From the NCBI GenBank assembly GCA_000827265.1, contig KN834751.1:68113-132112 (forward strand): a stretch of 64,000 bases of DNA, in the 5' to 3' direction. Positions 24,223-34,829 of the stretch are shown piece after piece. The translations under genes and the position numbers were made by a program. Each line of letters begins with the position of its first letter. Position 1 is the stretch's first letter. Source of the DNA: Collybiopsis luxurians FD-317 M1. Taxonomy: Eukaryota > Basidiomycota > Agaricomycetes > Agaricales > Omphalotaceae. The notes beneath the pieces were generated by a model. That model saw only the letters and a program-made list of their open reading frames with translations, was not told where the DNA came from and did no database searches.

Positions 24223-27200
24223 ATGCTGCCACTACCAAAAGTCGCATTCGCCACCTCACGGGTGGTCACTACAATAGGTCAAAGTTCGACCATTCGTAAT
24301 GCTTTTCATCTTCAGTCATCATCTCCCTCTTCTTCATCCAAGTCAAATTCTCCCGGCAGCAATTATTTTCACCAAAATAGAGGCTCAAGCAAACCTTTAT
24401 ACAACTTTTTTGATCAGGCCAACAGTGGCCCAAAAGGCAGTAGATTCACCCATGGTTATCTGGTCAGTCTGCAGAACTGAAAAAAGTTTTTTTTTTTGAT
24501 GGCAGAAATTATTCATACTGTTCTCATAGGGCGCATCGCGGGTCGTGACCCAGGTTCAACCAGTTATTGCCAATGATACAAGTTATACGCAGAGCGACGA
24601 CCATGAGGAAGTCGTTACTCTCACACCAGTTACTTCTTTGCCCCAGAGGCGGTATAGAAGCCACAGTCTATCCAGCTCATCGCCTGAGCGCGCACAAACG
24701 CTCGGTGTTCTCTCCACCGTCCAGCTTCACGCTCGTTCTCGCCACGCGTTCTCTCATGCACTAACCACTGACGACTTGGCTCCTGAAGTCCTCGACTCTC
24801 CTCAGCTAATCCGTCGAAATTCTACCGCCAGTATTACTCGTCCAGAGACTCCGGTCGAACCACTAGAAACTGTTCCATTTCCCTCTGCTGGTCAAATCGA
24901 CAATGTCAATCCTGATTTCCAACGTGTCCCGACTCCTAAACCTGCCACTGGTCTTCACGAACAGTCTGAACATTATCAAGCCTTTCTCCATGCGCGGTCC
25001 ACCGGCGATCATGAGCTTGCTCTGCTCAGTGTGAACAAGTTTCGTGCCGCATTCACCGCTCAGCTCATTTCTCCTTCCATCCATGAGTTCAATGCGGCAT
25101 TCGAGGCTCTTTACTATACTCGGCCTCCAGGTTCGCCCTTGACCGATATGCAGGACCTCTACAACACCATGATTCGGCTTGATATTCATCCCAATCACCG
25201 CACCTATGTCGTTCTCATTCTGGCTCACTGTGATCGTGACCAGGAAGTTGTTTGGGCACTAAATGGCATCGAGCAGAAACTGAGAAGCCAAAAGATCCAC
25301 GAGCCATCCAAGGAGCCTACTCTTTCCCCCGAAGACCTGGCTCGAAGGGATTCTCTCCGAAAAGAGAACAATTTCTCTTCCGCCGTATCTCTCTTCCGAA
25401 TCCTGCGAACTCTGCCCCATAACGAAAACATCTACTTTCGGCTGTACCCTCCCCTTCTTCATTGCTGTGCCCACTACGGTGCCATTGACACGGCTATCAT
25501 GGTATGGGAGACCGTTGAGCAACATTCGCTTAAGCCATTTGCTACCTTGTACAAGTATATGATTCAGACTTTTGGCCGAGCTGGCGAGATCGACGCTGCG
25601 GAAGACGTATTCGCCGATTTCAAGGAACGTGCAGCCGCTGGAAGAATTGCTTGGGCTACCGAGAATGGTGACCGTGAAGGTGCTGCTCGTGCTGCCGTTC
25701 AGGTTTGGAATGTGATGATCGAAGCCTATTTCAAGTGCGGTAAGCCTGATATGGCCATCGGTCTTTTGCAGCAGATGCTGGAACCTCGCGACTCTTCCGA
25801 CCAATACCATCTTCCCTTGCCTGCCCCCTCCACGTACACAAATGTCATTGCCGGCTTTTGCAATTCGGGCGACTACGAAAGTGCCATGTCCTGGTTTGAT
25901 ACCCTCGTTCATCAGTCCGCTGCCCCTGGACATCCTTTCGACCCAGCCTTATCACCTTCTCGGCCCGATCCTTTGGCATGGCGCATTTTGCTCGAGACGC
26001 TTTCTCAGCACCCAGAAATGCTCTCGTCTTTGAACGCTGTCTGGTCAAAGTTTTCCGAGCTCTCTCCTCAGGATGAGATACCAATTCGGGTAGCTGATCG
26101 ATGCTTGGTTGCAAATGCTAATCTGGATGCAGTCCGATCTATCAAAGAGGCTGCTCAAGGAAATGCACTTTCGGAGGAGGCCTTGGAGGAATGTTCCAAG
26201 TATCTTGCAGTGGCAAAATCAACGGTAGCTACCTCAGGCTTCATCTCATCGTACATTCCCCGCATCTGGCAGGCTTATTTCGACATCGGTAAACTGTTGG
26301 AAGGCATGGACTTTGCTCTTTGGTTCTTTGAAAGCCAACAGGATCTCACTTCGAATTTCTTCCGTGCTCATATTACCAAATTCATGCGTTTGGCTCCCTC
26401 CCAAGATTGGCAGAGAATTGCAACTGGCCCAGTTGCCCTTCAGTACGCATTCAGATTGACGGACATCTGTAACAAGTCTGGCGTAAAGGTCTCTCATGCA
26501 TTGCGCTTGCATTTAATGCAGCAATATGTTTCTGCACGCGCAGAATCCATGTCGGTTGCTAGTTTGGACCCTGATCATGTCAAACTCCTGTGCCTCACAG
26601 CAGCAGCGCTGGAGATGGTTGAGCCACGTTTTCGAAACGGCTTTTCTGGATTGGTTCCTTTCCTTGAAGATCTAATACAGCAGGGTGGCAATGTCGTATT
26701 CCCTCACTTTGGGTTGCGAGCTCGAGATACTGTCTTCAAAGGACTGCTATATGACAGGTCGGTCTATCAAGCCAAATCTCTGCTCGAGGAGCTTGGCCTT
26801 TTGGCCACTTTTAAGGACAACCTGGATGCCATCATGCCGGCAATGCCTAGCTCTTCAGAAACTTCTTCATCGGCGTCAGATATCTCTGCTGAAGAGCCTG
26901 ACACTCCTATTACCGCTCCGTCCATCTCTTCTGACGAAATTCCTGACTCTTCCGATGCTCAACCTAGCGTTTCTAAACGATTTTTTGTCGACCGTTACGT
27001 CACGAAACATGCGGAGGGACTTCTCTTAGCGTATTCTCGAAACCCAGGACAGCAGGGAATCGCAGCGCTTGAGAACTTGTGGCGGTTCTTTGACAGGAAC
27101 TGCAAGGCGCACAAAGTTCCTACCCCATACACCATCTCGCGGATGTGTCAGGCTTATGGTCGGGCTAAGGATGTTGAAAAGGTCAAGTCATTGTACACTG

Positions 27201-28627
27201 TGGCGCAGTCGCTGCTTGCAACGCTGGAGAATGACAAACAAATGCAGTCTGATGCTTGGTTCCTTATTGAGGATGGCATGATCATCGCTCTGGCTCAGGC
27301 TGGGGAGATTGACGCAGCTCACGTCCACCGGAAGCGCATTCTCGAACAAGGAGGGGCTCCTTCTGCTGACGCGTACGGCGGATTGATCCTCCACGTCAAG
27401 GACACAACCGACGACACCAGTAATGCGATGGCTCTGTTCAACGAGTCCCAAATGCTTCGAGTTGTACCCAATCACTACCTCTATAACAACATCATTTCCA
27501 AGTTGGCTAAAGCTCGCAAAGCGGATGCCGCCTTGGAGCTGTTCACGAGTATGAAAGCATCCGGGAACACGCCATCTTCGATCACCTACGGTGCTGTCAT
27601 TGGCGCTTGTGCTCGAGTTGGCGATGCTGCCTCAGCAGAAGCTCTCTATGCGGAGATGATTCAAGCTCCCAATTTCAAGCCGAGGATTCCACCGTTCAAC
27701 ACCATGATGCAACTGTACACGACGGTCAAACCCCACCGAGACCGGGCACTGTTTTACTACAATGAAATATTAAGATTCAACGTTTTGCCTTCAGCGTATA
27801 CTTACAAGGTAAAGATTTTTATCAGTTGTATGAAAGTTCTGGCTAACATGTAGATTGTCTCTAGCTTCTCATGGAGGCATACGCTCTCGAACCTATCGAT
27901 ATACCTAGCATGGAGCAAGTTTTCCAGGAGCTCGTTCGTAACCCTCGGCTAGAGCTGCAAGGCACCCATTTCGCTACCCTTATCAATGCCTATGGCTGTA
28001 TTGCAAAGGATTTCGATAAGGCTATCGCTATCTATCACTCGATCTTCAGTCATCCCCGAAAACCTATAGCTGACGCTCTTGTCTTCGAGGCTGTTGCCAA
28101 CGTCTGTGTCGCTCACCGCCGGATCGATTTCATGCCACAGTTGATCAACAAAATGAACGAACTTGGAATACACATGACGGCGTATATCGTGAATGTCATG
28201 ATCAAAGGATACGCTGCAGTCGGTGATATCGAAAAATCCAGGGAGTTATTCGAAAGCCTTGTGGACCCGCCGGAAGGGGTAGCGGCGCTGCATAACCATG
28301 CACCTCACGAGCCTTCCGTCACACCCTCAGTCAGCCCTATGGCTCCTGTGTATCGAGAGGTATGTCTTTGCAACTATTTCTCCTCTACGACATTTCATTG
28401 ATATATATATATAGCCTTCAACCTGGGAAGCCATGGTCCGAGCTGAGCTAGGTTCTGGGGCACGCAATCGCGCAGCTGCGTTGATTGAGCGATTAGAAGC
28501 GAGGTATAGACTAGGGCTCAATTTTTGTGTTCTGAATACTGACCTTTCCTTTCCCAGAAAATACCCAGAAGCAGTCGTCAATCGAATAAGGGGTATAATG
28601 GTTGATCACTCTCAACTGGTACCATGA
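24223..28627 (+). CDS. large pentatricopeptide-repeat protein, probably mitochondrial
   Basis: About 1,390 residues after splicing. Exon 1 (24223-24462) encodes a Ser-rich basic leader compatible with mitochondrial import and is joined through a 67-bp intron containing a T tract to exon 2 (24530 to about 27808), then three short 3' exons. PPR helix-turn-helix repeats are visible in several places: YKYMIQTFGRAGEIDAAEDV, VWNVMIEAYFKCGKPDMAIG, LYNNIISKLAKARKADAALE and YIVNVMIKGYAAVGDIEKSR. A Ser/Asp/Glu-rich linker (near 26850-26960) divides the protein into two repeat blocks. Fungal mitochondrial PPR proteins bind organelle transcripts; size resembles the Cya5-type COX1 mRNA factors, but I cannot assign an orthologue. 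Confidence 0.88.
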
Positions 28628-28846
28628 TCTCCCCCTCCCATCCTTAGATTTATACTCTAATATTCACCTATCGTATTGTTTTGCTCATTTGCATTGTGAA
28701 TAGTCGTGTATCATAGCGTATCATAGTTTACGACCTGTATGATTAAATGTAAAGTAACATCTCATTGGAATAGAACAACACCTCTCACTGGCTCTCCAAG
28801 GCAGATGAAAAATCGATTGTCCAGCGTTAAACTCTAACAAAGTACA

Positions 28847-30054
28847 CTATTTCTTATCTTGCTCATCCTGCTGCATGCTCATCTGAATAGCCCTAGCAAT
28901 TGCAGCTTCCTCGTCTTCCTCATCTTCATCCATAGCAGCGCCCGTATCCGAAGGTTTCTTTGTTCCTTCCATGTCTACGTCTTCTTCTGAATTAGACGAC
29001 ATTGCTATGGCTTGAGCGAGAAGTGCTTCCTCTTCGTCATCGGTAGGCTGCGCAGGAGCCGTAGAGGTTGTTGGCTGCGACGCGTTACTCGAAGAAGCCT
29101 CCGCTGATGCGACTGCTTCGCGCGCCTGAGCCTCTTGCATCGATATGCGAAGAGCCTGAGGGAAAGTGTGACTACTAGTATAGAGAAAGGCACAGTGCAG
29201 ACCAAACTCACCATAGCTAACTCTGGGTCCAAAGAAGGATCGACACCGAATTCGAAATCGCCACCGGAAGAAACACCATGACTGTCACCACCTGTTCCAC
29301 CAAGCTCGGCAGGAATACTCGCGCTGCGATCGTCAGAAAGAATCGGTGAAGAAATTAGCGCGTCGGAAATAAGTCGTGGTCCCGGAGGTACAACAACAAG
29401 ATGGCTGTTCACAAAAAAACTTAACAATCTCGTCAATTGAACTTGACGCAAATAGTACATACGAGTTATCACCGCTGCTTGCATTTTCGACAAAGGCTTT
29501 AAGCACAGATTTATCTTCCTGCCCTGATACAGGTTCCTCTATTCCATCTCCAAAACATACGACGTCTACAGCGACATTATTCTTCTTTAGCTTCTTGGCC
29601 AGTTTAATCATTCCCTTGTCATCTGCGGCTGGGCCTTCCAGCGGTGACCCTACAAACACGATGATGCGTTGGCGTAGATTCTTGTTTTCCCGGTGTTTGA
29701 GAGCCAACTGCGCTACAGCAATGGCCGTTGGAATGTCGATAGCCCCACCAATCTTGGAAGAGGTTGTATGGATGGCTTTCAGGATCTGCCCGAGATCTTT
29801 CGAATGCGTAACGAGAACTTCTGGACTAGATAGTGAGAGAATAAGCTAATAATGAAATTTGTCCAAGGCGCAATCGTGTACCCTTTCCCTGCCATCGACA
29901 TTATGCCCACTGTATTTTCTGGATTTGAATCTATTTTGGTCTGGAAGACGATGTTGACAGCGTCAGCCTGCGCGTCGAAGCGGTTTGGCTGGTAATCCCC
30001 GTTTCGCATATACTCTGAATTGTCGATAATCATCATGGTAGCTTCGAGAGGCAT
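28847..30054 (-). CDS. RPN10: 26S proteasome regulatory subunit Rpn10 (ubiquitin receptor)
   Basis: Proteasome lid/base subunit that binds polyubiquitin. The start at 30054 ([20 protein letters not shown]) opens the von Willebrand factor A domain; further VWA segments are [20 protein letters not shown] and [20 protein letters not shown]. Two ubiquitin-interacting motifs follow: [20 protein letters not shown] (near 29230-29130) and [25 protein letters not shown] near the C-terminus (about 28890). The acidic linker between them is typical. Stop at 28847. Several short introns. Intact. A decayed copy of its first exon and leader occurs at about 38757-38863. Confidence 0.96.
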
Positions 30055-30579
30055 TGTGGACCAGATAGAAGATGAAAGGGAAGAACTAAGAATTGGGGTG
30101 ACGCGTACCAACGCGTTCTGATGATTTGGTAAGCAATACGTTATTCTCAATCCACTTGATTCGTTTTTCATGTCCCCAAGTTCTCTTACTTGTTCGAATT
30201 ACACAAAGTGGGAAAATTATTACAAGTAAGACAAAGTGGGTATGAGGGGATTGAATATTCATGCCCAATACACAATCAATCGACCGTTTCAATTTGGTTC
30301 CAATGCTGAACAATATTGTTAAACGTTGAACGCCCGAAGGCCCTTGCCATTTCAGAGTTTCTCAATTCAAAGCCTGTTATTCGTTGGACACAGAAGTACC
30401 CTTGAGAGCATAACAGATCGAGAAATGCAGACGAGCTCTTTTGCAGGCATTTGTTAAGCGCCTAAAACTTTTTGATGGTTCCATCAATTAGACGCCGAGT
30501 TAAATTCTAAATATGTCAGTTTTGACCGAGTTGAGAGGAAGGAGCTGAGATTGAGAGTGGGTCTCTCTTTGCTTTTTGA
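30055..30579. other. divergent intergenic region between RPN10 and family copy A
   Basis: 525 bp with no recognisable gene. The part next to copy A (from about 30450) is similar to the upstream region of copy B (from about 33240), including the inverted-repeat element described separately, so this is probably the conserved promoter of the family. Confidence 0.5.
30459..30495. promoter_or_regulatory. inverted-repeat / hairpin element upstream of copy A
   Basis: Outer arms GCGCCTAA (30459-30466) and TTAGACGC (30488-30495) are near-complementary. Inside them TTGATGGTTCCATCAA (30472-30487) is a perfect hairpin apart from its two central bases. A related element precedes copy B. Confidence 0.55.
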
Positions 30580-31807
30580 ATGGCCGCTGTTACCAGAAAA
30601 CCTGTTCATAGATCACTATCTTCTTCTAGCTCTTTATTCAGTTGCTCTGTTTTCGTAGCAGTCACAAGTATCGCCATCGTTTTCTACTTTCAATGCCCTT
30701 TTCTCAGTGGCTTTATCTCCCCCTGGGTTGACGCTTATCTCCTCTGTTCACCGAGAGATACCCAATATATCAGCGCTGAATTGCTTTCACCCTTCAGCTC
30801 TTATTTCAGTTCTATTATCATCCTGACGATCACAACTATCGTCTTCATTTCCTTCTTGCAACAATGGCCTTTTCTCAGTAGCTTCTTCTCTTCTTCTTGG
30901 GTCGATGCTTTCGCCCTCTGTCCACTGGGCAGTGTTCAACACATAAGCACTGATACACTTCCAACCTCCAGCCTTTTCTTGTCTCCAGACAAGTTAGTAG
31001 TTGACTCATTGTCGGTCTTGATTTCTCCGAGTCCATCCTCATGCCAAATAGATTAAGTAAACCTCTTGTCTCATCTGGGCTCTGCGTACTCTGGTGCTGT
31101 TGCCTCAGACTCTGGATCCTTAAGTTCGTCTGCGAGTCCTAGTCTGAGCTTATCATTGGACAACAGTACTACCGCGTCTCATTTGTTCGTTACTTTTTCC
31201 TCTTCGCTATGTCATTACTCACTTCTTCCTTTTCAAAGTCTTAGACCATTCACACCTTTACTCTTATTCTCACCATCCCCCAGTCCCTACGACGTCGAAT
31301 CTGCGGTGTCTCCCACAGCGACCCCGGACCCAATTCTAACATGGCCTGCTAGCGCTAACCCATTTGAACACCCACCAGTAGCGTCTCCAGCCCGCCGTAT
31401 CTCTTCTGAGGGTGAACGCGGTGATGAGGATTCTGCGCCAGGACATGCTCTCCGAGCCCTATTCTCTACCTCCTTTTACAACGTCTTGGCCGATTTCTGG
31501 CAGTCGCAAATTCTATCAGAATGGCTTTCACCATGCCGCCTAGTTCCATCTCTAATGGTCTTTGGAGGCAATTTGTTCATTACCGCACACGCACTACAAT
31601 CGAGTACAGCAACTTTTGTAACGGGATTCATTTTTGCGCTTGGAACACTCATGTGAGTATTAACTTTCTTATGTAGAACGATTGGTCGAATGATGAGCTG
31701 AGGATATCCCATTACCTTTGCGCAGCAATAACATTCGCCCGCCGCCGAAGGTCAAACAGGACAGGCTAAAGAAGAACGCTCCTTCTGAAGGTCCAACTAC
31801 CGAATAA
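30580..31807 (+). pseudogene. copy A of a repeated membrane-module gene family, with in-frame stop
   Basis: Unrecognised family. Starts MAAVTRKPVHRSLSSSS and contains two copies of a hydrophobic module (VAVTSIAIVFYFQCPFLSGF... then TITTIVFISFLQQWPFLSSF..., each followed by WVDA-x-x-LC). After a Ser-rich linker, an in-frame TAA (31054-31056) interrupts the frame, which then continues without shift. A family-conserved intron (about 31190-31245, acceptor TTAG) leads to one ANPFEHPP module (near 31360), the conserved C-terminal segment FYNVLADFWQSQ...EWLSP.RLVPSLMVF and a last intron to NNIRPPPKVKQDRLKK. The family resemblance before and after the stop argues for a nonsense-disrupted gene, unless an unseen intron removes it. 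Function unknown. Confidence 0.6.
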
Positions 31808-32545
31808 TCGCAGGTTGCTGCTGCATATTTGCCACTCAGGCTCCTTCTTCTTCACATAATCTGGTCATCGGCGATGTCGACTTTGATGCCCTTATGAATA
31901 GGATGAGATCTAAGCTCCCAGAACAACTATAACTTCACCTGGCGGATGAGATGAGGAGTAGAGGAGTGGCGGGAGAGAGGGAGAAAAGACTGAGAATCAC
32001 CTAGGGCGACAAGAGTGTTGGGCTTCTTGTTCATGATTTTACGAAATGTTTTTCCATATTCACATAATTTTTCATGACTTGCTTTTGATATCACGCAGGT
32101 CTGTATATAGTATTCGCGACCACATAGTATACAGTCAAGTAGTATCAATGACAAGTGGGCGAGTACATGAATAAAGTGTGTTTAGGGAGATGTACTAGTA
32201 GCACGGCGACTCGTAAAAGGAGGAACGAAAGAGATTTTAATCATCGCGCTGTGGAGGACAATCTGTATCTGTACACTACAGCTTGAAGGGGGACAGAAGA
32301 AAGGTTGGGAATATTCCTTCACCTTCTCACTACAAACGCCAGCCCGGAGCGTCGAAGGGATATGTATACAGGTCCCAGTAACGTACAAAGTAAACAAAAA
32401 TAATGTAGTAAATGCTTGGGCTATTCATTCAGAACGCCGAACGGAAAATAGAGACATTCAGTGCAAGGGTAAATAAATTGAGCGATCCTTATTGTAGATA
32501 TAAATGCGAATAATGTCAAAGAGTTTCCAATAATTCAATGTAAAT
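31808..32545. repeat. 3' flank of copy A, duplicated at the 3' flank of copy C
   Basis: From about 32060 the sequence (TTCATGACTTGCTTTTGATA, then a CCACATAGTATAC stretch, then AAATAAATTGAGCG near 32471) matches about 38570-39060 with scattered differences and indels. The similarity continues through the stop codon of the USP gene on the C side. No gene is visible in this stretch. Region 31808-32060 resembles the coding end of copy C but is not open in copy A. Confidence 0.7.
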
Positions 32546-32580
32546 TTATGATTTGACTCGTTTATACAATAAGCCATATA
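32546..32580 (-). pseudogene. relic of the 3' end of the USP gene
   Basis: On the minus strand this reads Y-G-L-L-Y-K-R-V-K-S-stop, aligned in frame with the true end of the USP gene, Y-V-L-F-Y-K-R-V-K-A-stop, at about 39147-39180. It is embedded in the duplicated flank, showing that the duplicated segment once extended into USP coding sequence. At its upstream edge the sequence switches abruptly to an HRD1-like fragment. Confidence 0.7.
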
Positions 32581-33234
32581 CAACAGATATTTTGAAACGG
32601 TGTTTGTCACGGTGGCCATTAGAATATTGTACTACGGATGCATGTCAGTGGCATGGTTCTAATAAGCACTCAAGACATTTTACTTTGCTTGCAAAAAGAG
32701 AAACCGATGGGCAAGTGTATTTTCCACGGCAACGAGTAATATGAGATCAGTGCACCGAAGGATAACGAACAGGGCCAACATTCTAACATGAAATAGCCAT
32801 GGAGATCCCCGGGTATAGTCTTTGGCCCATCTGGACAGGATATGGACCGAGTGGAAATTATCTACCCACTCAACATGATGGCGAATGGGGTGTCAAACTC
32901 GTCCCGGAATATAGTAAATGCAAGTAAAGATTCTGCGATGAAGAACCATAGGCGCTCTAGAGTAACCTTGTCATACCTCAACTTCGTTTGGTCGAAGGGA
33001 ACCAAATAATATGTGCTGAACGATAAGTGTCGCGAAATTGATTGAGAAATGCTTGCAAGAAGGCTACGACTGCTCTTGGAGAGATAGATGGATACAGAGT
33101 AGAAGTTGCTGTAAGATCTGAGTAGCAATGAAAGCGACAGTAGATAATAAGGAGTAAAGGGGAATTCTGCGGGAAGTGACAGAAACTAGAATTGCTTGAG
33201 AGGAATGGCGGATGAGTTGGTCCATAGAAGGCAT
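32581..33234 (-). pseudogene. decayed 5' fragment of an HRD1-type ER ubiquitin ligase
   Basis: Reading leftwards from an ATG at 33234 (MPSMDQLIRHSSQ), segments of the Hrd1 N-terminal membrane domain appear in order but in different frames: RRIPLYSLLSTVAFIAT, then NFYSVSIYLSKSSRSLL, then QHILFGSLRPNEVE in a shifted frame, then ERLWFFIAESLLAFTIFRDE and FDTPFAIM. A gap of roughly 50 bp follows, then VEWVD, PWLFHVRMLALFVIL, VAVENTL and ILMATVTNTVSKYLL. The order matches Hrd1 (E3 of ER-associated degradation), but frameshifts, an internal deletion and the lack of the RING domain show it is nonfunctional. It stops at the USP tail relic at 32580. Identification is from family knowledge of these conserved stretches. 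Confidence 0.78.
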
Positions 33235-33249
33235 GGTACACGTTGTTAA

Positions 33250-33285
33250 GCGCCTAAACGCTGATGGATTCCATTAATTAGACGC
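33250..33285. promoter_or_regulatory. inverted-repeat element upstream of copy B
   Basis: GCGCCTAA (33250-33257) and TTAGACGC (33278-33285) flank an imperfect inner hairpin (TGATGGATTCCATTA). It matches the element upstream of copy A in position and order, about 100-130 bp before the start codon. Here it also lies between the HRD1 relic start and copy B. Confidence 0.55.
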
Positions 33286-33381
33286 CCAGCTAAAATCTAA
33301 CTATGTCTCAAGCGCCCACTGCTCAGTCCATAAAGGCTCACCCACTCTCAATTCCAGCTCCTTCCTTCCCTCTTTTTTTAA

Positions 33382-34770
33382 ATGGCTGCTGTTGCCAGGA
33401 GACCTAGCGCTGAATCAATGTCCTCTTCTGGTTCTTTCTTCAATCGTTCTTTCTTGGTGGCCATTACAAGTATCCTTATCGTTCTCATCTTCCAATGGCC
33501 TCTGCTCAGTAGCTTCATCTCTCCTTCTTGGATAGAAGCTTATGCCCTCTGTTCACCGGGCGCTACTCAATGCATATGCATAAGCGCTGAATTACTCGGC
33601 TCTTTCTTCTATCGCTCTTTTGTCGTGGTCATCACAAGTATCGCTACTTTTCTCATCTTCCGATGGCCTTCGCTCAGTAGCTTCATCTCTCCTTCTTGGG
33701 TCGACGCTTACGGCCTCTACTCACCCCCTGGTGCTCAACACTTAAGCGCTGAATCACCCTCACCCTCCAGCCCTTTCTTGTCTCTGGGCTTGTATTCGGC
33801 TCCGCCGCGTCCTTCGTCTCCAGCGCTATCGGTTGATTCATCGTCGTCATCTGCACCTTCCTCATCCACTTCATCTCCTTTGGGCTCTGCGAATTTCGGT
33901 ACTGCTACCTCTGGCCCTGGATTCTTCAGTTCATGTGCGAGTGCGAGTGCGAGTCCATCATTGGACAACACCACTACTGTATTCCATTCGTATATTGCCT
34001 TTCCTCTTAGTTATGCCGTTGTTTACTTCTTTCCTCAGGTTACCCACCCCTTCATTATCACCACCGCCGGGTCCCTATGACGTCGAGTCCGCGCCATCTC
34101 CTTCAGCGACCCTGGGCGCAATTCTAACATGGCCCGGTAGCGCTAACCCATTTGACCATCCACCGGCAGGTTCTGCAACCAATATCTCTTCCGAACGTGA
34201 ACGAAGCTGTGAGGAATTTCTGCCTGGATATTCCTCCACCTTCTTTTCCAACGTCTGGACTGTTTTGCATATTTTTCGGCTGCCACAAATTCTTTTAACA
34301 TGGCTTCTATCTCGCCTGATTCTAGCTCTTCGCCATATTATGTTGTCGATTAACTCTCTCCTTTTTCAATTCCTTGGGCTATCAGCGTCTTCACCTTTAC
34401 CCTCATCTCCGCCCGATTCCTACGACGTCAAGTCTGCGCTGACTCCTCCAATGACCCCGGATCCAATTCTAACATGGCCTGCTAGCGCTAATCCATTTGA
34501 ACATCCACCAGCAGGCTCTGCAGCCGGTTTCTCTTCCGAACGTGAACACAGCGATGAGGATTTTGCGCCAGTGGCTCTAGTCCGGGAACCCAGCTCTGAA
34601 TCAAGCTCACTCTCTAGCTCTTGCTTCAGTTCCTTTGTTATCGCGGCAATTACAACTATTGCCATCATTTCCTTCTTCCAATGGCCTTTTCTCAGTAGCT
34701 TCATCTCTCTTTCCTGGGTCGACGCTTACGCGCTCTGTTCACCGAGCGGTACTCAAAATATATACCCATT
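33382..34770 (+). CDS. copy B of the membrane-module gene family, C-terminus replaced
   Basis: Starts MAAVARRPSAESMSSSGSFF. Exon 1 (33382-33989) carries two hydrophobic modules (VAITSILIVLIFQWPLLSSF and VVITSIATFLIFRWPSLSSF, each followed by ISPSW-x-x-AY-x-L-x-SP), then a Ser-rich linker with PPRPSSPALSVDSS. A 49-bp intron (33990-34038) leads to exon 2 with two PYDVES/ANPF-x-HPP modules (near 34130 and 34480) separated by a helix-rich segment, then a third hydrophobic module (AAITTIAIISFFQWPFLSSF, near 34640-34700). Family resemblance ends near 34765 inside CSPSGTQNI; the open frame runs on to 35077 into amidohydrolase-derived sequence. The conserved C-terminal segment of copies A and C is absent. 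Function unknown; could encode a multi-pass membrane protein or be a pseudogene. Confidence 0.6.
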
Positions 34771-34829
34771 GGACATTGTCAATTCTCCCGTCCAATGCAT
34801 CGTGATACACAGTGGTCTTATCACTCATA

